A stretch of 64,000 nt of DNA from Billgrantia bachuensis (GTDB taxonomy: Bacteria; Pseudomonadota; Gammaproteobacteria; Pseudomonadales; Halomonadaceae), in assembly GCF_011742165.1 (NCBI RefSeq), contig NZ_JAAQTO010000003.1, positions 32,181 to 96,180 on the forward strand, read 5' to 3'. This document shows, piece after piece, positions 47,737 through 56,383 of this stretch. Each line of letters begins with the position of its first letter. Positions within the stretch are counted from its first letter, which is position 1. Made by a program: the position numbers and the translations under genes. The notes below the pieces were generated by a model. It saw nothing but the letters and a program-made list of their open reading frames with translations. It was not told the DNA's origin and made no database searches.

Positions 47737-49935
47737 TCAGGTCTGGGTGGTCTTGTAGGCATAGTGGTAATAGCCGTAGCCATAGCTGGTGGCGGCCTTG
47801 CGCTCGATGGCGTTGAGGATGCCGCCCTTGACCTTGACGCCACTGGTCTCGAGGCGGCGGATGGCCACGTCGACCTCGCGCGGCGGATTGAGTCCGAAGC
47901 GGGCCACAAGCAGAGTGGTGCCGCAGTGGTGGCCGATTACCGCGGCATCGGTCACGGCCAGGATCGGCGGAGTATCGACGACTACCAGGTCGAAGCGCTC
48001 GCTCAGCGCATTGAGCAGCCGCGTGAAGCGCTCGCTCATCAGCAGCTCGGCGGGATTGGGCGGCGCCTTGCCGCGCGCCACGTAGCTCAACCCATTGATC
48101 GGCGACTGCCGGATGACGTCGTCGAGCTCGGCCTTGTCGGAGAGCACTTCGGACAGCCCACCCTTGCTATCGGCATTGAACGCGGTATGAACGTGCCCCT
48201 TGCGCATGTCGGCATCCACGATCAGCACACGCTGGCCGCTCTGGGCGATGACCGCCCCCAGATTGATACAGATGAAGCTCTTGCCGATGTTCGGGCTCGG
48301 CCCGGTGATCATCAGGCGGTTGTTGCCCGCCTCGAGCATGGCGAAGTGCAGTGACGTGCGCAGGCCACGCAGAGCCTCGATGGCAGTATCGTCGGGGGCG
48401 TTCTGTGCCAGCACCCCATTGGCTACTGCTCGGCCACGCCGCCGGTTGTGTCGCTTGACCCGCCTTACCAGTTTCTGTTGATCGTCCGAGAGCGGTACGG
48501 TGGCATATACCGGCAGTCCCAGGTCCTCGATCTGCTCTGCACTCTCCACCCCGCGATGAAAGATGCTGCGCACGATGACGAAGGCCACCGCCAGGAAGGC
48601 ACCGACCAGGGTCAGCATGACCACGGTGACCGGCTTACGCGGCTCCACCGGCCCCGGTTGGGCAACGGCATCGTCGAGAATGCGCACGTTACCCACGGTA
48701 CTGGCCTTGGTAATGCTCATCTCCTGGATCTTGTTGAGCAGTTGCACATAGACCTGCTGGGTCACCTCGACGTCACGCGACATGCGCAGGATCTGCTGCT
48801 GGGTCTCGGGCAACCCTTGGATGCGCTCGTTGAGCCGCTCGCGATCGCGCTCCAGGTTGTTGCGCTTCTCCATCATCGCGGCATAGAGCGGATGCGAGGA
48901 GTTGTAGCGCTGGCTCAATTCGGCCTGCTCCATTTCCAGCTCGCCGAGCTGGGTGTCGAGTTCGACGACACGATCCAGCACCGAGCGAGTCTCGAGGCTG
49001 AGATCGAGGCTCTCGTGCTCCATACGGAAGGCGTTGAGGGCGTCCTCGGCCGTTGCCAGGTCGGTGCGCACCTGCGGCACCTGCTCCTCGAGGAACTCGA
49101 GGCTCTGCTCTGCCTCGGCGCTCTGCCGCTCAACGTTCTGGGTCAGGTAGATCTGGGAGATGACGCTCAAGGTGCGCTCGGCGCGCCGTGGGTTCTCGTC
49201 GAGCAGCGTCATGTTGAACACGCCGCTGTCGCGGCCGCGCTGGCCGACGCTGAAGCGTGAGCGCAGGCTGTTGATGGCGGCCAGGCGGGTGCGACGCACC
49301 ACGGTGAACTCCGCCCCCTCTCCGGCTTCCAGCTCTGCCACACGCAGCTCGATGCGACCTTCATCGAAGCTCTCCGTCGCACCGACCCGGCCCTCGCCAA
49401 GCAATTCTTCGTCGTGGTAAAGCCGGTAGCTGCCGGAGTCACCGACCACCAGCCGCAGTGCACGCCCCAGCCACTCATGGTCGACACGCAGCTCACCCAC
49501 GTTGAGGTACTCTCCGGCCCATACGCTGCGCTCGGCAAAACCGGGACGCTCGATGCCGAGCCTGACCAGATAGTCCCCCACGATCGGCAGACGAGCCGGA
49601 ATCACCTCGATGTCGAGACGCTCCTGATCGACGGCCTGGCCGAGCACCATGCGGGAACGCAGAATCTCGAGCTCGGCTTCGGCCTTAGGCTCCTCCCCCA
49701 AGATCGAACGCACTTCGGCAAGCGGGTTGCTGAGCCCGGTCTTGCCTTCGACCTGCACGAGAGCATCGGCCCGATAGATCGGTGTGGCCAGTTGGACGTG
49801 AATCACGGCCGCCACGGCAAAGGTTGCCGTCACCAGCATGATCAGCCACTTGTTGTCCAGCAGAACGCCGAACAGTCTGCCCAGATCGATATCGTCATAG
49901 CCTGGGCGCGAGCCCGTCTTGATCTCTTTCACCAT
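47737..49935 (-). CDS. wzc: Polysaccharide co-polymerase / tyrosine autokinase Wzc
   Basis: 732-residue inner-membrane chain-length regulator and BY-kinase. Wzz domain with TM1 at about 30-47 and TM2 at about 437-457; a long coiled-coil periplasmic section around 270-410 carries QLGELEMEQAELSQRY. The cytoplasmic kinase has Walker A GPSPNIGKS (545-553), Walker A' VLIVDADMRKG (570-580) and Walker B DLVVVDTPP (649-657). The C-terminus has six tyrosines (718, 720, 722, 723, 725, 727). Partner phosphatase wzb and outer-membrane wza are adjacent. Confidence 0.96.
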   Translation of the reverse strand: MVKEIKTGSRPGYDDIDLGRLFGVLLDNKWLIMLVTATFAVAAVIHVQLATPIYRADALVQVEGKTGLSNPLAEVRSILGEEPKAEAELEILRSRMVLGQAVDQERLDIEVIPARLPIVGDYLVRLGIERPGFAERSVWAGEYLNVGELRVDHEWLGRALRLVVGDSGSYRLYHDEELLGEGRVGATESFDEGRIELRVAELEAGEGAEFTVVRRTRLAAINSLRSRFSVGQRGRDSGVFNMTLLDENPRRAERTLSVISQIYLTQNVERQSAEAEQSLEFLEEQVPQVRTDLATAEDALNAFRMEHESLDLSLETRSVLDRVVELDTQLGELEMEQAELSQRYNSSHPLYAAMMEKRNNLERDRERLNERIQGLPETQQQILRMSRDVEVTQQVYVQLLNKIQEMSITKASTVGNVRILDDAVAQPGPVEPRKPVTVVMLTLVGAFLAVAFVIVRSIFHRGVESAEQIEDLGLPVYATVPLSDDQQKLVRRVKRHNRRRGRAVANGVLAQNAPDDTAIEALRGLRTSLHFAMLEAGNNRLMITGPSPNIGKSFICINLGAVIAQSGQRVLIVDADMRKGHVHTAFNADSKGGLSEVLSDKAELDDVIRQSPINGLSYVARGKAPPNPAELLMSERFTRLLNALSERFDLVVVDTPPILAVTDAAVIGHHCGTTLLVARFGLNPPREVDVAIRRLETSGVKVKGGILNAIERKAATSYGYGYYHYAYKTTQT

Positions 49936-49971
49936 TGCTAGGGTCCTGGCGTGAAAAGGTGGTCGTTCGCT

Positions 49972-50430
49972 TCAGCCTCGTGAGCTACCGAGGCGCGCCT
50001 GCCACAGCCGCGCCGCTTCGGCAAGCTGACGATGTACGCGCACAAAGACCTCTTCGTTCCTGCGATAGGGATCGGGAATGTCCACCCCATTACCCACTTC
50101 TCCCGGCAGCCAGCGCCCGAAGCGCATGGTCTTGCCGGTGACGAAGGGGAATTGCTCGGCAATCGCCAAGCGCTGGCCTTCGCTCATGACCAGCACCAGG
50201 TCGGCCTCCCGGACCATCTCGGCATTCACCTGGCGTGCTTGGTGCGCCGAGAGATCGAGCCCTTCGGCCTCCGCCAGGCGAACGGCGGTAGGGTCGGCGG
50301 CGTGTCCGACCAGCGCTCCCAGGCCGGCCGAAGAGATGCGATGGCCGGGCAAGGCCTGCCTGAGCAGCGCCTCTCCGACCGGGCTGCGACAGATATTGCC
50401 GATGCACACCACGAGTACTTCCTGGAACAT
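49972..50430 (-). CDS. wzb: Low-molecular-weight protein-tyrosine phosphatase Wzb
   Basis: 152-residue cytosolic phosphatase that dephosphorylates the Wzc tail. The Cx5R signature is CIGNICRS (Cys9, Arg15) and the acid motif is IPDPYRR. ATG 50430 has AGAGGG 6 bases upstream; further upstream codons fall inside wza. The order wza-wzb-wzc (10- and 36-bp gaps) matches E. coli capsule operons. Confidence 0.95.
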   Translation of the reverse strand: MFQEVLVVCIGNICRSPVGEALLRQALPGHRISSAGLGALVGHAADPTAVRLAEAEGLDLSAHQARQVNAEMVREADLVLVMSEGQRLAIAEQFPFVTGKTMRFGRWLPGEVGNGVDIPDPYRRNEEVFVRVHRQLAEAARLWQARLGSSRG

Positions 50431-50440
50431 GCTTTTCCCT

Positions 50441-51577
50441 CTACTGGCCGACACGCTCGAACTCACGTCCGGTGCGCGTGGTCTGGTAAAGGCTGCTGAC
50501 CGTGGGTAACAGCTGGCGCACCACACGATTCCAGCGCCCCAACGGCGTGGTCGTCACGTACACCACATCGGTCGGCTGCAGAGTGAACTCGGCCCCCAAC
50601 ATCAGCGCAGTGGCGTTGCGAGCATCGAGCTGGTAGACCGTGGCGAGCTTGTCGCTGTCCGATGGCGCCCGGCGAATGACGAAAATCCCCGACGCATTGG
50701 CATTGCCTTCGTTGATGCCGCCGGCCTCGGCAAGCGCATCGGTCAGTGTCAGCCGGCTCGCCCCCATCGGCAGGCTCATGGGCTCGCCCACTTCTCCCAT
50801 GACGTAGACCTTCTGGTCGCTGTTGTCGGGCACGTGCAATACGTCGCCAGCCTGCAGCAGCATGTTCTGGTCGAGGCGGCCGTTGTTGAGCATGTCATGC
50901 AAGGACAAGCGGGTTTCCTCACCCCCCCGCGTCAGCAGGACGTCATGCCAGTTGGCGTGCTCCGCCAGGCCGCCGGACAGGTTGATGGCATCGAGCACGT
51001 TCATCGGCACATTGCGAATCGGCAGCGGGCCGGGCTCCTGTACTGCACCGGTGACATTCACCTTCTGCGAGTTGTATTGGGCGACCTGAACTTCGACCTG
51101 TGGCATGGCCACGTAAGGCTCCAGGCCGCGGGCGACGATTTCGCGCACCTCGCGCACCGTTTTCCCCTCCACGGGTATGCGGCCGATGAAGGGGTAGAAG
51201 ATGGTGCCATCGCTATGCACGGTATTGCCCGACTCCGCAGCGCTACGTTCACCGCCCGCAGGGATGGTCAGCTCCGGATGGCCATAGACGATGACGGTCA
51301 GCACATCGCCCTTGCCGATGTAGTAGTCGTAGTCACTGACATCCTCGCGCACGGCCTCACTGGCCTCGTCGATGTCATCCGCCTCCAGAAACTCCTGGCG
51401 CTGGGCGCGCACCAGGCCGAATGTGATGGGCTCGATATCGACCAGATCGTCGATCGGAGCGGAGTCCGCCTGGTAATCGATGTGCCCTCCCGGGGCGAAA
51501 GCGCACCCCCCCAGGACGAATACCCCGAAGAAGAAAAGCAGGCGACCCATCCGCAGCCGCAATAAGTATTGATTCAT
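50441..51577 (-). CDS. wza: Outer-membrane polysaccharide export lipoprotein Wza
   Basis: Octameric outer-membrane channel of the OPX family, 378 residues. The signal peptide ends at the lipobox VLGGC (Cys25). The PES motif region YYIGKGDVLTVIVYGHPELTIPAGG is at about 86-112, with three SLBB-like domains, e.g. VNVTGAVQEPGPLPIRN and VYVMGEVGEPMSLPMG. The C-terminal amphipathic helix (GRWNRVVRQLLPTVSSLYQTTR) is the outer-membrane pore. First gene of the leftward 26-kb block, preceded by a long leader with an ops element. Confidence 0.95.
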   Translation of the reverse strand: MNQYLLRLRMGRLLFFFGVFVLGGCAFAPGGHIDYQADSAPIDDLVDIEPITFGLVRAQRQEFLEADDIDEASEAVREDVSDYDYYIGKGDVLTVIVYGHPELTIPAGGERSAAESGNTVHSDGTIFYPFIGRIPVEGKTVREVREIVARGLEPYVAMPQVEVQVAQYNSQKVNVTGAVQEPGPLPIRNVPMNVLDAINLSGGLAEHANWHDVLLTRGGEETRLSLHDMLNNGRLDQNMLLQAGDVLHVPDNSDQKVYVMGEVGEPMSLPMGASRLTLTDALAEAGGINEGNANASGIFVIRRAPSDSDKLATVYQLDARNATALMLGAEFTLQPTDVVYVTTTPLGRWNRVVRQLLPTVSSLYQTTRTGREFERVGQ

Positions 51578-51755
51578 CTATTCTTCACTCGCGTGTCATT
51601 ATTAACCTGAACCCTGTCGCATTAAGCCATCATTACATGTCGCTTTTATTATTCATTAACGTCTCCACCAAGTGACACGACAAGAAACGAACAAACAACA
51701 TCGATACTACTCGAGTTTCCCTTAATGACACTATTATTAGACACCTTCGTTGGCA

Positions 51756-51773
51756 TTTGGCGACACCGCCAAA
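51756..51773. promoter_or_regulatory. Perfect 7-bp hairpin in the wza leader
   Basis: TTTGGCG-ACAC-CGCCAAA, about 180 bp upstream of wza. There is no U-tract, so it is not a terminator. It may be an operator half-site pair or an RNA hairpin. Confidence 0.45.
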
Positions 51774-51871
51774 CTTAAACTGTCGCCCAAATTCGACACC
51801 GGCTCTTAAACCTCACCCGAAGAACACTTAGCGCTACCCGAAACTCGTTATAAATCTTCCGCCAGCTCTAG

Positions 51872-51884
51872 ACACGCTACCGCC
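51872..51884 (-). promoter_or_regulatory. ops element (RfaH-recruitment motif) upstream of wza
   Basis: Read leftward the sequence is GGCGGTAGCGTGT, identical over the core to the E. coli ops/JUMPStart consensus GGCGGTAGCGT. It lies 295 bp upstream of the wza start, in the transcribed-strand orientation, as in RfaH-controlled capsule and LPS operons. The upstream half of JUMPStart is not recognisable. An rfaH gene is not in this window. Confidence 0.65.
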
Positions 51885-51937
51885 ACGAGGTTAGACGACA
51901 ATCCCCGAAGCCATGCGCACCGCCTTGAATCTAAGGC

Positions 51938-51968
51938 AAAAAAAAGCCCCACGGCAGAACCGCGGCAC
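51938..51968 (-). terminator. Intrinsic terminator upstream of the ops element
   Basis: Leftward: GTGCCGCGG-TTCTG-CCGTGGGGC then eight T. The stem pairs at 8 of 9 positions with two G-T wobbles. It lies 54 bp before the ops element. It either ends a short leftward RNA starting in the AT-rich region or attenuates the wza transcript. Confidence 0.65.
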
Positions 51969-52347
51969 GACGCAAACTCAAGGAAAGTGACGAGACAGGG
52001 CCTTTGCCTCCATGCAAGGCACCTAGTGAACACAGTTAGAATAATCTTTTTTTTTGCCTGCCACTACCCCTTATTAGTTTCTATACATTTTTTTACTCTT
52101 ATATACACACAGACACCCTGCAACAAGATAAGTTTCTTTCCTGTTATTGAGATTTAGGTTATCAATTCACCATTCGAACCGAAACCCCATGACAATTAAG
52201 CGTCACGGGGGCAATCCTATGTAAGCCTGTCTGAATTGCCTGCCGACGGCAGGTCGGCCAGGTAGCAATCCAGAACTTTTTGAGGATGCGCTATCCGGCC
52301 ACTCGTAACGCCGGAAGTGTCCGGCGCAATAAAGGAGTCATATCGAT

Positions 52348-52677
52348 ATGCTTGAACCATTGAAATTGCGACGAGGCGTCATCGCTCTGGCGAGCGTGAC
52401 CCTGCTGGGCCTGGCGCCATTGGCGCTGGCACAGCAGGTCACGCCGCCCCAGGGCACGCCGGGCGCCCCGGGCAACTCCGCCAATACGCCTGCGCCGGGC
52501 GCGGTGGCCAGCGGCGGGCTCGCGACTGGCGGCGGTGCCGCCGGCGAGGCCCCGGGCAATTCCGGCCAAGCCCTGGCGGGCGCTGTCAGCCGGGGAGCGG
52601 CCGGAATCGGCGTGGCGATCGGTGCCACTGGCACGGGTACCGGCACCGGGACTGGCACCGGTACCGGAACGCGCTGA
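52348..52677 (+). CDS. yjbE: YjbE/GfcA-like small secreted Gly/Thr-rich protein
   Basis: 109-residue exported protein. Signal peptide LKLRRGVIALASVTLLGLAPLALAQQ. The mature part is Gly/Ala/Pro-rich, and the C-terminus is seven Thr-Gly pairs encoded by imperfect 6-bp repeats (52627-52671). E. coli YjbE and GfcA are similar short Thr/Gly-rich proteins at the head of yjbEFGH and gfcABCD. AAAGGAG lies 10 bases before ATG 52348. Its stop overlaps the start of yjbF (TGATG). Function unknown; associated with extracellular polysaccharide. Confidence 0.8.
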   Translation: MLEPLKLRRGVIALASVTLLGLAPLALAQQVTPPQGTPGAPGNSANTPAPGAVASGGLATGGGAAGEAPGNSGQALAGAVSRGAAGIGVAIGATGTGTGTGTGTGTGTR

Positions 52678-53426
52678 TGGGCCGCGACAGACGGCACGGC
52701 ATGAAGCGTGTGCCGACCCAGGGCCGCCGCAAGGCGGTCCTGCTTCGTTTGCTACTGATGGGCGGCCTGACGTCAAGCCTGGCGGCCTGCACTCAGGGTC
52801 AGCTGACCCCCATGGGCGCCACTCTAATGGGTGGGCGTCACGGTGAGGATCTGGCGGCGCAGGCGGAAGCATTGTCTTACGCCACGCTGATAGCAGACAC
52901 CCGGGGCAACCAGGCACTACTGGTCATGGCGCATCGCACGGGGGAGCAGGGCCGCGATACCTACTGGCAGGCAGGTGACCGAGCCACATTGCATCTACGA
53001 GATGGAGTCCCTGCGAGCACGTCCGGCTTCGAAGAGCTCCTGCTGGGCCGCTGGCACTCGGCCGAGGCAAACTCGGGGCACTACCGAGTGCATGCTCACT
53101 GGCGCGACGCCGACGGGCAGGAATGGCAGGACGTGGCCACGGCGAGACTCACCTGCGAGCCGGCTCGGCCCGTCGATCACCCATTGGCCCGATTGACGCT
53201 GGAGCGCTGTACCGAACGACTCGACTGGAAAGGCAGTAATACGCATAGCCGTGGGGAGTACTGGCGCGAGCCGGGCAGCCTGCGGATCTGGGGGGGTGAC
53301 ATGGCGCTCTGGCCGGATGGTCCACGCCTGCGCTGGCAGGTGGCGAGACCCTGGTGGAGCGATGCCGAGGACACCGGGCGTGACGCCGGGCAGACAAACC
53401 TGCCTGGCGGCGCGCCATCGTCGTGA
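52677..53426 (+). CDS. yjbF: YjbF/GfcB family lipoprotein
   Basis: 249-residue lipoprotein with lipobox SLAAC (Cys38). The body DRATLHLRDGVPASTSGFEELLLGRWHS and LTCEPARPVDHPLARLTLERCTERLDW resembles the YjbF/GfcB group (group 4 capsule operon lipoprotein). Starting at ATG 52677 gives an N-terminus of 8 extra residues before MKRVP; ATG 52701 is an alternative and neither has a strong ribosome-binding site. It overlaps yjbG by 4 bp (GTGA). Confidence 0.8.
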   Translation: MGRDRRHGMKRVPTQGRRKAVLLRLLLMGGLTSSLAACTQGQLTPMGATLMGGRHGEDLAAQAEALSYATLIADTRGNQALLVMAHRTGEQGRDTYWQAGDRATLHLRDGVPASTSGFEELLLGRWHSAEANSGHYRVHAHWRDADGQEWQDVATARLTCEPARPVDHPLARLTLERCTERLDWKGSNTHSRGEYWREPGSLRIWGGDMALWPDGPRLRWQVARPWWSDAEDTGRDAGQTNLPGGAPSS

Positions 53427-54195
53427 CAAAGAGAGCGAGAATGACCCGACGTCACCACCCCCTTGCCGGGCGCTGGCACACCATCTGCCTGGGCGCACTG
53501 CTGGCCCTGCCTCTCGACGGCCAGGCCGACGCCCGCCGACTCTCGGACCTATGGCTCGAACAGCAGGCGATACCCGAGCCGCCCGCTTACAGCTACTACC
53601 TGCTCGAGCGTCAGCAAGAGCCCCAGCAGCGCCAGGCCAGGCGCCTGCAGGAAGAGCTGGCGACACTGATCGACTGGTATGCCCTGGCCGGACACAGCGA
53701 CATGGCCCAAGGCCTGAAAGAGTGGCAGGCCACCATCGCCGAGCAGCAAGCGACAAAGGGGCGCACTGCTGCCAGGGCCGACCTTGCCGCCCTGCTCGCC
53801 TCACCACGGCACGACCCTCTGCTGGCCTCATTGGCCGGAGCCGGCCATTGTGACGTGCCCGAATGGGTAGAGCTTTGGCACTTCGGTGGCGTGACACGGC
53901 ATCGCTGGGCTCCAGGTCTGAGCCTGCGCGACCTGCTGCGCAAGCAACCTAGCTCCCGTTGGTCCAGTGCCGACGAGGCTTGGGTGATCACACCCCAAGG
54001 CCCTCCACGTCGAATCGGCATTGCCGCCTGGAATGCAGGCGATGCCCCCCTGGTTGCCGGTAGCCGCGTCGCCATCGTCCTTCCCGAACCGGTTCAGGAG
54101 GCCGACTGGGTCAATCGCGCCCTGGCGATACCTGTCATGCCATCGCCCTGCCGGAAGCTACGGGTCAGGCCGATTCGGGGGGACCTGCCGTATGA
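53423..54195 (+). CDS. yjbG: YjbG/GfcC family periplasmic protein, frameshifted near its 3' end
   Basis: Exported protein (signal peptide about residues 15-37) of the YjbG/GfcC family. The uninterrupted frame runs to 54550, giving 375 residues with an Arg-rich, non-conserved tail read across the start of yjbH. One base out of frame at CTGGCGATACC (54122-54132), the sequence continues ADTCHAIALPEATGQADSGG and stops at TGA 54193-54195, overlapping the yjbH ATG by 4 bp. Restoring one C (GCC GAT) gives a family-like end of about 257 residues. The coordinates here are those of the corrected reading. Confidence 0.75.
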
Positions 54196-56306
54196 AGCGA
54201 TCCGAATCATGGTCGCCGCGCCTCGCCCCATTGACCTTCGCCATCGCCGCGGCCATCGCCGCACCGGCGCTGGCCGAACCAATTCAGCCACGCCTCGGCA
54301 GCGGCCAGGGCGATTTCGGCGGCGTGGGGTTGATGCAGACTCCCACCGCACGCATGGCACCTCTCGGCGGCTTCGCCTTCTCGCTGTCGCGTACCGCACC
54401 CTACCGACGTTATGGGGTTTTCTTCCAGCCCACCGAATGGCTGGAAGCCGGCTTCCGTTATGTCGAAGTGGAAAACCGTCGCTATCTGGCCGCCACGGAC
54501 GACCGCAACAACCTGGACAAGGGCATCGATTTCAAGGTGCGACTGCGTGAAGAGGATCGCTACTGGCCCCAGATCGCCGTCGGCGCCCGCGACATCGGCG
54601 GCACCGGTCTTTTCTCCAGCGAGTACCTGGTCGCCAGCAAACGCTGGCATAGCCTCGACTTCTCCCTGGGGATCGGCTGGGGCTACCTGGGCAATCAGGA
54701 AGACTTCGCCAACCCACTGGCCCAGCTCGACGAACGCTTCGAGCGACGTTCGGGATTCAGTTCGGGCGGAGCCGGGGGTGACTTCAACCTGGGCAGCCTG
54801 TTCAGCGGTCGCAGCGCCCTGTTCGGCGGAATCGAATACCAGACACCCTGGAACCCTCTGGTGCTGCAACTGGAGCTGGAAGGCAACGACTATCAGCATG
54901 AACCGCAGCGCAACGACCAGGAGCAGGATTCACGCTTCAACCTCGGTGCTCGGCTGCGTGTGTCCGATAGCGTCGAGCTCAAGGCCGGTTGGCAGCGTGG
55001 AGACACCGCCATGCTCGGGATCACGTTAGCGACCAACCTCGCCAGCGTCTCCCAGGCCAAGCGCGACCCGCTCCCCGTCGACCTGGCGCCGCCCCCCGCC
55101 GAGCACACCAGTGACTGGGCCGGGCTCAGTCGCGAGCTGGGTAACAACGCCGGCATCGGCGTCTACCGCATCCGCCAGAACGGCTCGAGCGTCATCGTCG
55201 AGGGTGAGCCGACACGCTATCGCTCACTCGCCGAAAGCGAACAGCGTGCCGCGCGGCTGCTGCACAACAGCCTCGACAGTGAGGTGGAAACCTTCCGCTT
55301 CCGTTGGCACGAGCGCGGCATGGCTCTGCGCGAGAGCGTGCACGATCGGGAGGCCATGGTTGAGGCCGCCTCGTCCAGCGATGAAGCCGTCACGTACCGT
55401 CACGGGCTCTACTCCCATGCCACGCTGGCCGCCGAGCGGGGCGAAGTACTGCACGAATCCCCCCCGCGCGGGTTCTTCTACAGCCTCGAACCGCAGCTCG
55501 AGCAGAACTTCGGTGGCCCCGACGGTTACCTCTATCGGCTCTCCGCCAACCTCGACAGCGAGTACCGGCTGGGAGCCAACCATTGGGTCTCGGGCGCGCT
55601 TACCTATACGCTGGATGACAACCTCTCCAAGTACCGCTACCTCGGCCCTTCGGAGCTGCCCCGCGTACGTACCCATATCGGCGATTATCTGGCCGAGACC
55701 GACATCGGCATCAGCAACCTGCAGTACACACGCACCGCCCAGCTCGGCAACGACTGGTACGCAATGGGCTATGGCGGCCTGCTCGAGACCATGTTTGCCG
55801 GTGCGGGTGCAGAGCTGCTTTATCGCCCCTTCAACAGCGACGTGGCGCTCGGACTCGACGTCAACTGGGTCAAGCAGCGTGACTTCGACCAGCGTTTCGA
55901 GATGCGTGACTACAGTACCTGGACGGGCCACCTGACGGGTTATTGGCAGACCGACTACGAGGATGTACTGGCCAAGGCCAGCGTGGGCCGCTACCTGGCC
56001 GGCGACCTCGGCGTCACCTTCGATGTGTCACGCGAGTTCGACTCGGGCATACGCCTGGGTGGCTGGGCCACCTTCACCACTGCCGGCGATGCCTTCGGCG
56101 AAGGTAGCTTCGACAAGGGCATCTATCTCTCGCTGCCGCTTGACGCCTTCTTCGTGCACTCCACCCGGCAGCGCGCCCAGCTCGCCTGGAGCCCGCTCAC
56201 GCGCGACGGCGGTGCTCGCCTCGCGCGACGTGAAAGGCTCTACGACCTCACCGTGGAACGCAGCATGGGCCGCTACTGGGAAGAACAAGCCAAGCTGATG
56301 CCCTGA
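54192..56306 (+). CDS. yjbH: YjbH/GfcD family outer-membrane beta-barrel protein
   Basis: 704-residue exported protein. Signal peptide LTFAIAAAIAAPALAEP. The opening LGSGQGDFGGVGLMQTPTARMAPLGGFAFSLSRTAPYRRYGVFFQPTEWLEAGFRY is the YjbH signature. Alternating hydrophobic/polar strands and many Gly/aromatic turns indicate an outer-membrane beta-barrel. ATG 54192 (MKRSESWSP) is the start; the in-frame upstream extension lies inside yjbG. With yjbEFG it forms a module linked to polysaccharide export in enterics, here divergent from wza. Confidence 0.88.
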   Translation: MKRSESWSPRLAPLTFAIAAAIAAPALAEPIQPRLGSGQGDFGGVGLMQTPTARMAPLGGFAFSLSRTAPYRRYGVFFQPTEWLEAGFRYVEVENRRYLAATDDRNNLDKGIDFKVRLREEDRYWPQIAVGARDIGGTGLFSSEYLVASKRWHSLDFSLGIGWGYLGNQEDFANPLAQLDERFERRSGFSSGGAGGDFNLGSLFSGRSALFGGIEYQTPWNPLVLQLELEGNDYQHEPQRNDQEQDSRFNLGARLRVSDSVELKAGWQRGDTAMLGITLATNLASVSQAKRDPLPVDLAPPPAEHTSDWAGLSRELGNNAGIGVYRIRQNGSSVIVEGEPTRYRSLAESEQRAARLLHNSLDSEVETFRFRWHERGMALRESVHDREAMVEAASSSDEAVTYRHGLYSHATLAAERGEVLHESPPRGFFYSLEPQLEQNFGGPDGYLYRLSANLDSEYRLGANHWVSGALTYTLDDNLSKYRYLGPSELPRVRTHIGDYLAETDIGISNLQYTRTAQLGNDWYAMGYGGLLETMFAGAGAELLYRPFNSDVALGLDVNWVKQRDFDQRFEMRDYSTWTGHLTGYWQTDYEDVLAKASVGRYLAGDLGVTFDVSREFDSGIRLGGWATFTTAGDAFGEGSFDKGIYLSLPLDAFFVHSTRQRAQLAWSPLTRDGGARLARRERLYDLTVERSMGRYWEEQAKLMP

Positions 56307-56328
56307 GCGTGGCTTGGTTACGGCAGTA

Positions 56329-56358
56329 AAAATGCCACCGCATCTGCATGCGGTGGCT
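56329..56358 (-). terminator. Terminator downstream of gcvT
   Basis: GCCACCGCAT-CTGC-ATGCGGTGGC, a perfect 10-bp stem. Leftward it is followed by ATTTTTACTG, a U-tract in the gcvT direction. It also lies 28 bp after the yjbH stop but lacks a U-tract in that direction. Confidence 0.75.
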
Positions 56359-56383
56359 CCAATCGAAGATAACGGTATAAATC

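Larger units (their letters stand above)
51578..52347. promoter_or_regulatory. 770-bp AT-rich divergent control region of wza and yjbE
   Basis: No gene is supported here. It is visibly AT-rich against GC-rich flanks, with T-runs at 52047-52055 (nine) and 52088-52094 (seven). It contains the leftward ops element and terminator (listed separately), a perfect hairpin at 51756-51773, an imperfect inverted repeat (CCCCATGAC/GTCACGGGG) at 52185-52210, a hairpin CCTGCC-GAC-GGCAGG at 52239-52253, and GACAC-type hexamers at 51674, 51727, 51740, 51762, 51795 and 51871. Neither a canonical promoter nor a sigma-54 site could be assigned with confidence. Confidence 0.6.

Noticed and set aside
51848..52033. 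61-codon leftward frame in the wza leader
   Set aside because: It spans the terminator and the ops element, has no credible ribosome-binding site and shows no protein-like composition.
52185..52330. Possible c-di-GMP riboswitch ahead of yjbE
   Set aside because: Some GGTAGC/GGCAA-like pieces are present, but the GACGCAAAGCC core and the conserved P1b/P2 arrangement are absent.
52627..52671. Tandem 6-bp repeats that could suggest a CRISPR or VNTR
   Set aside because: They are in-frame Thr-Gly codon repeats at the end of yjbE. Repeats are imperfect and have no spacers; they may vary in number but are not CRISPR.
52348..52677. YjbE-like protein as a PEP-CTERM exosortase substrate
   Set aside because: It lacks the PEP motif, the C-terminal helix and the basic tail.
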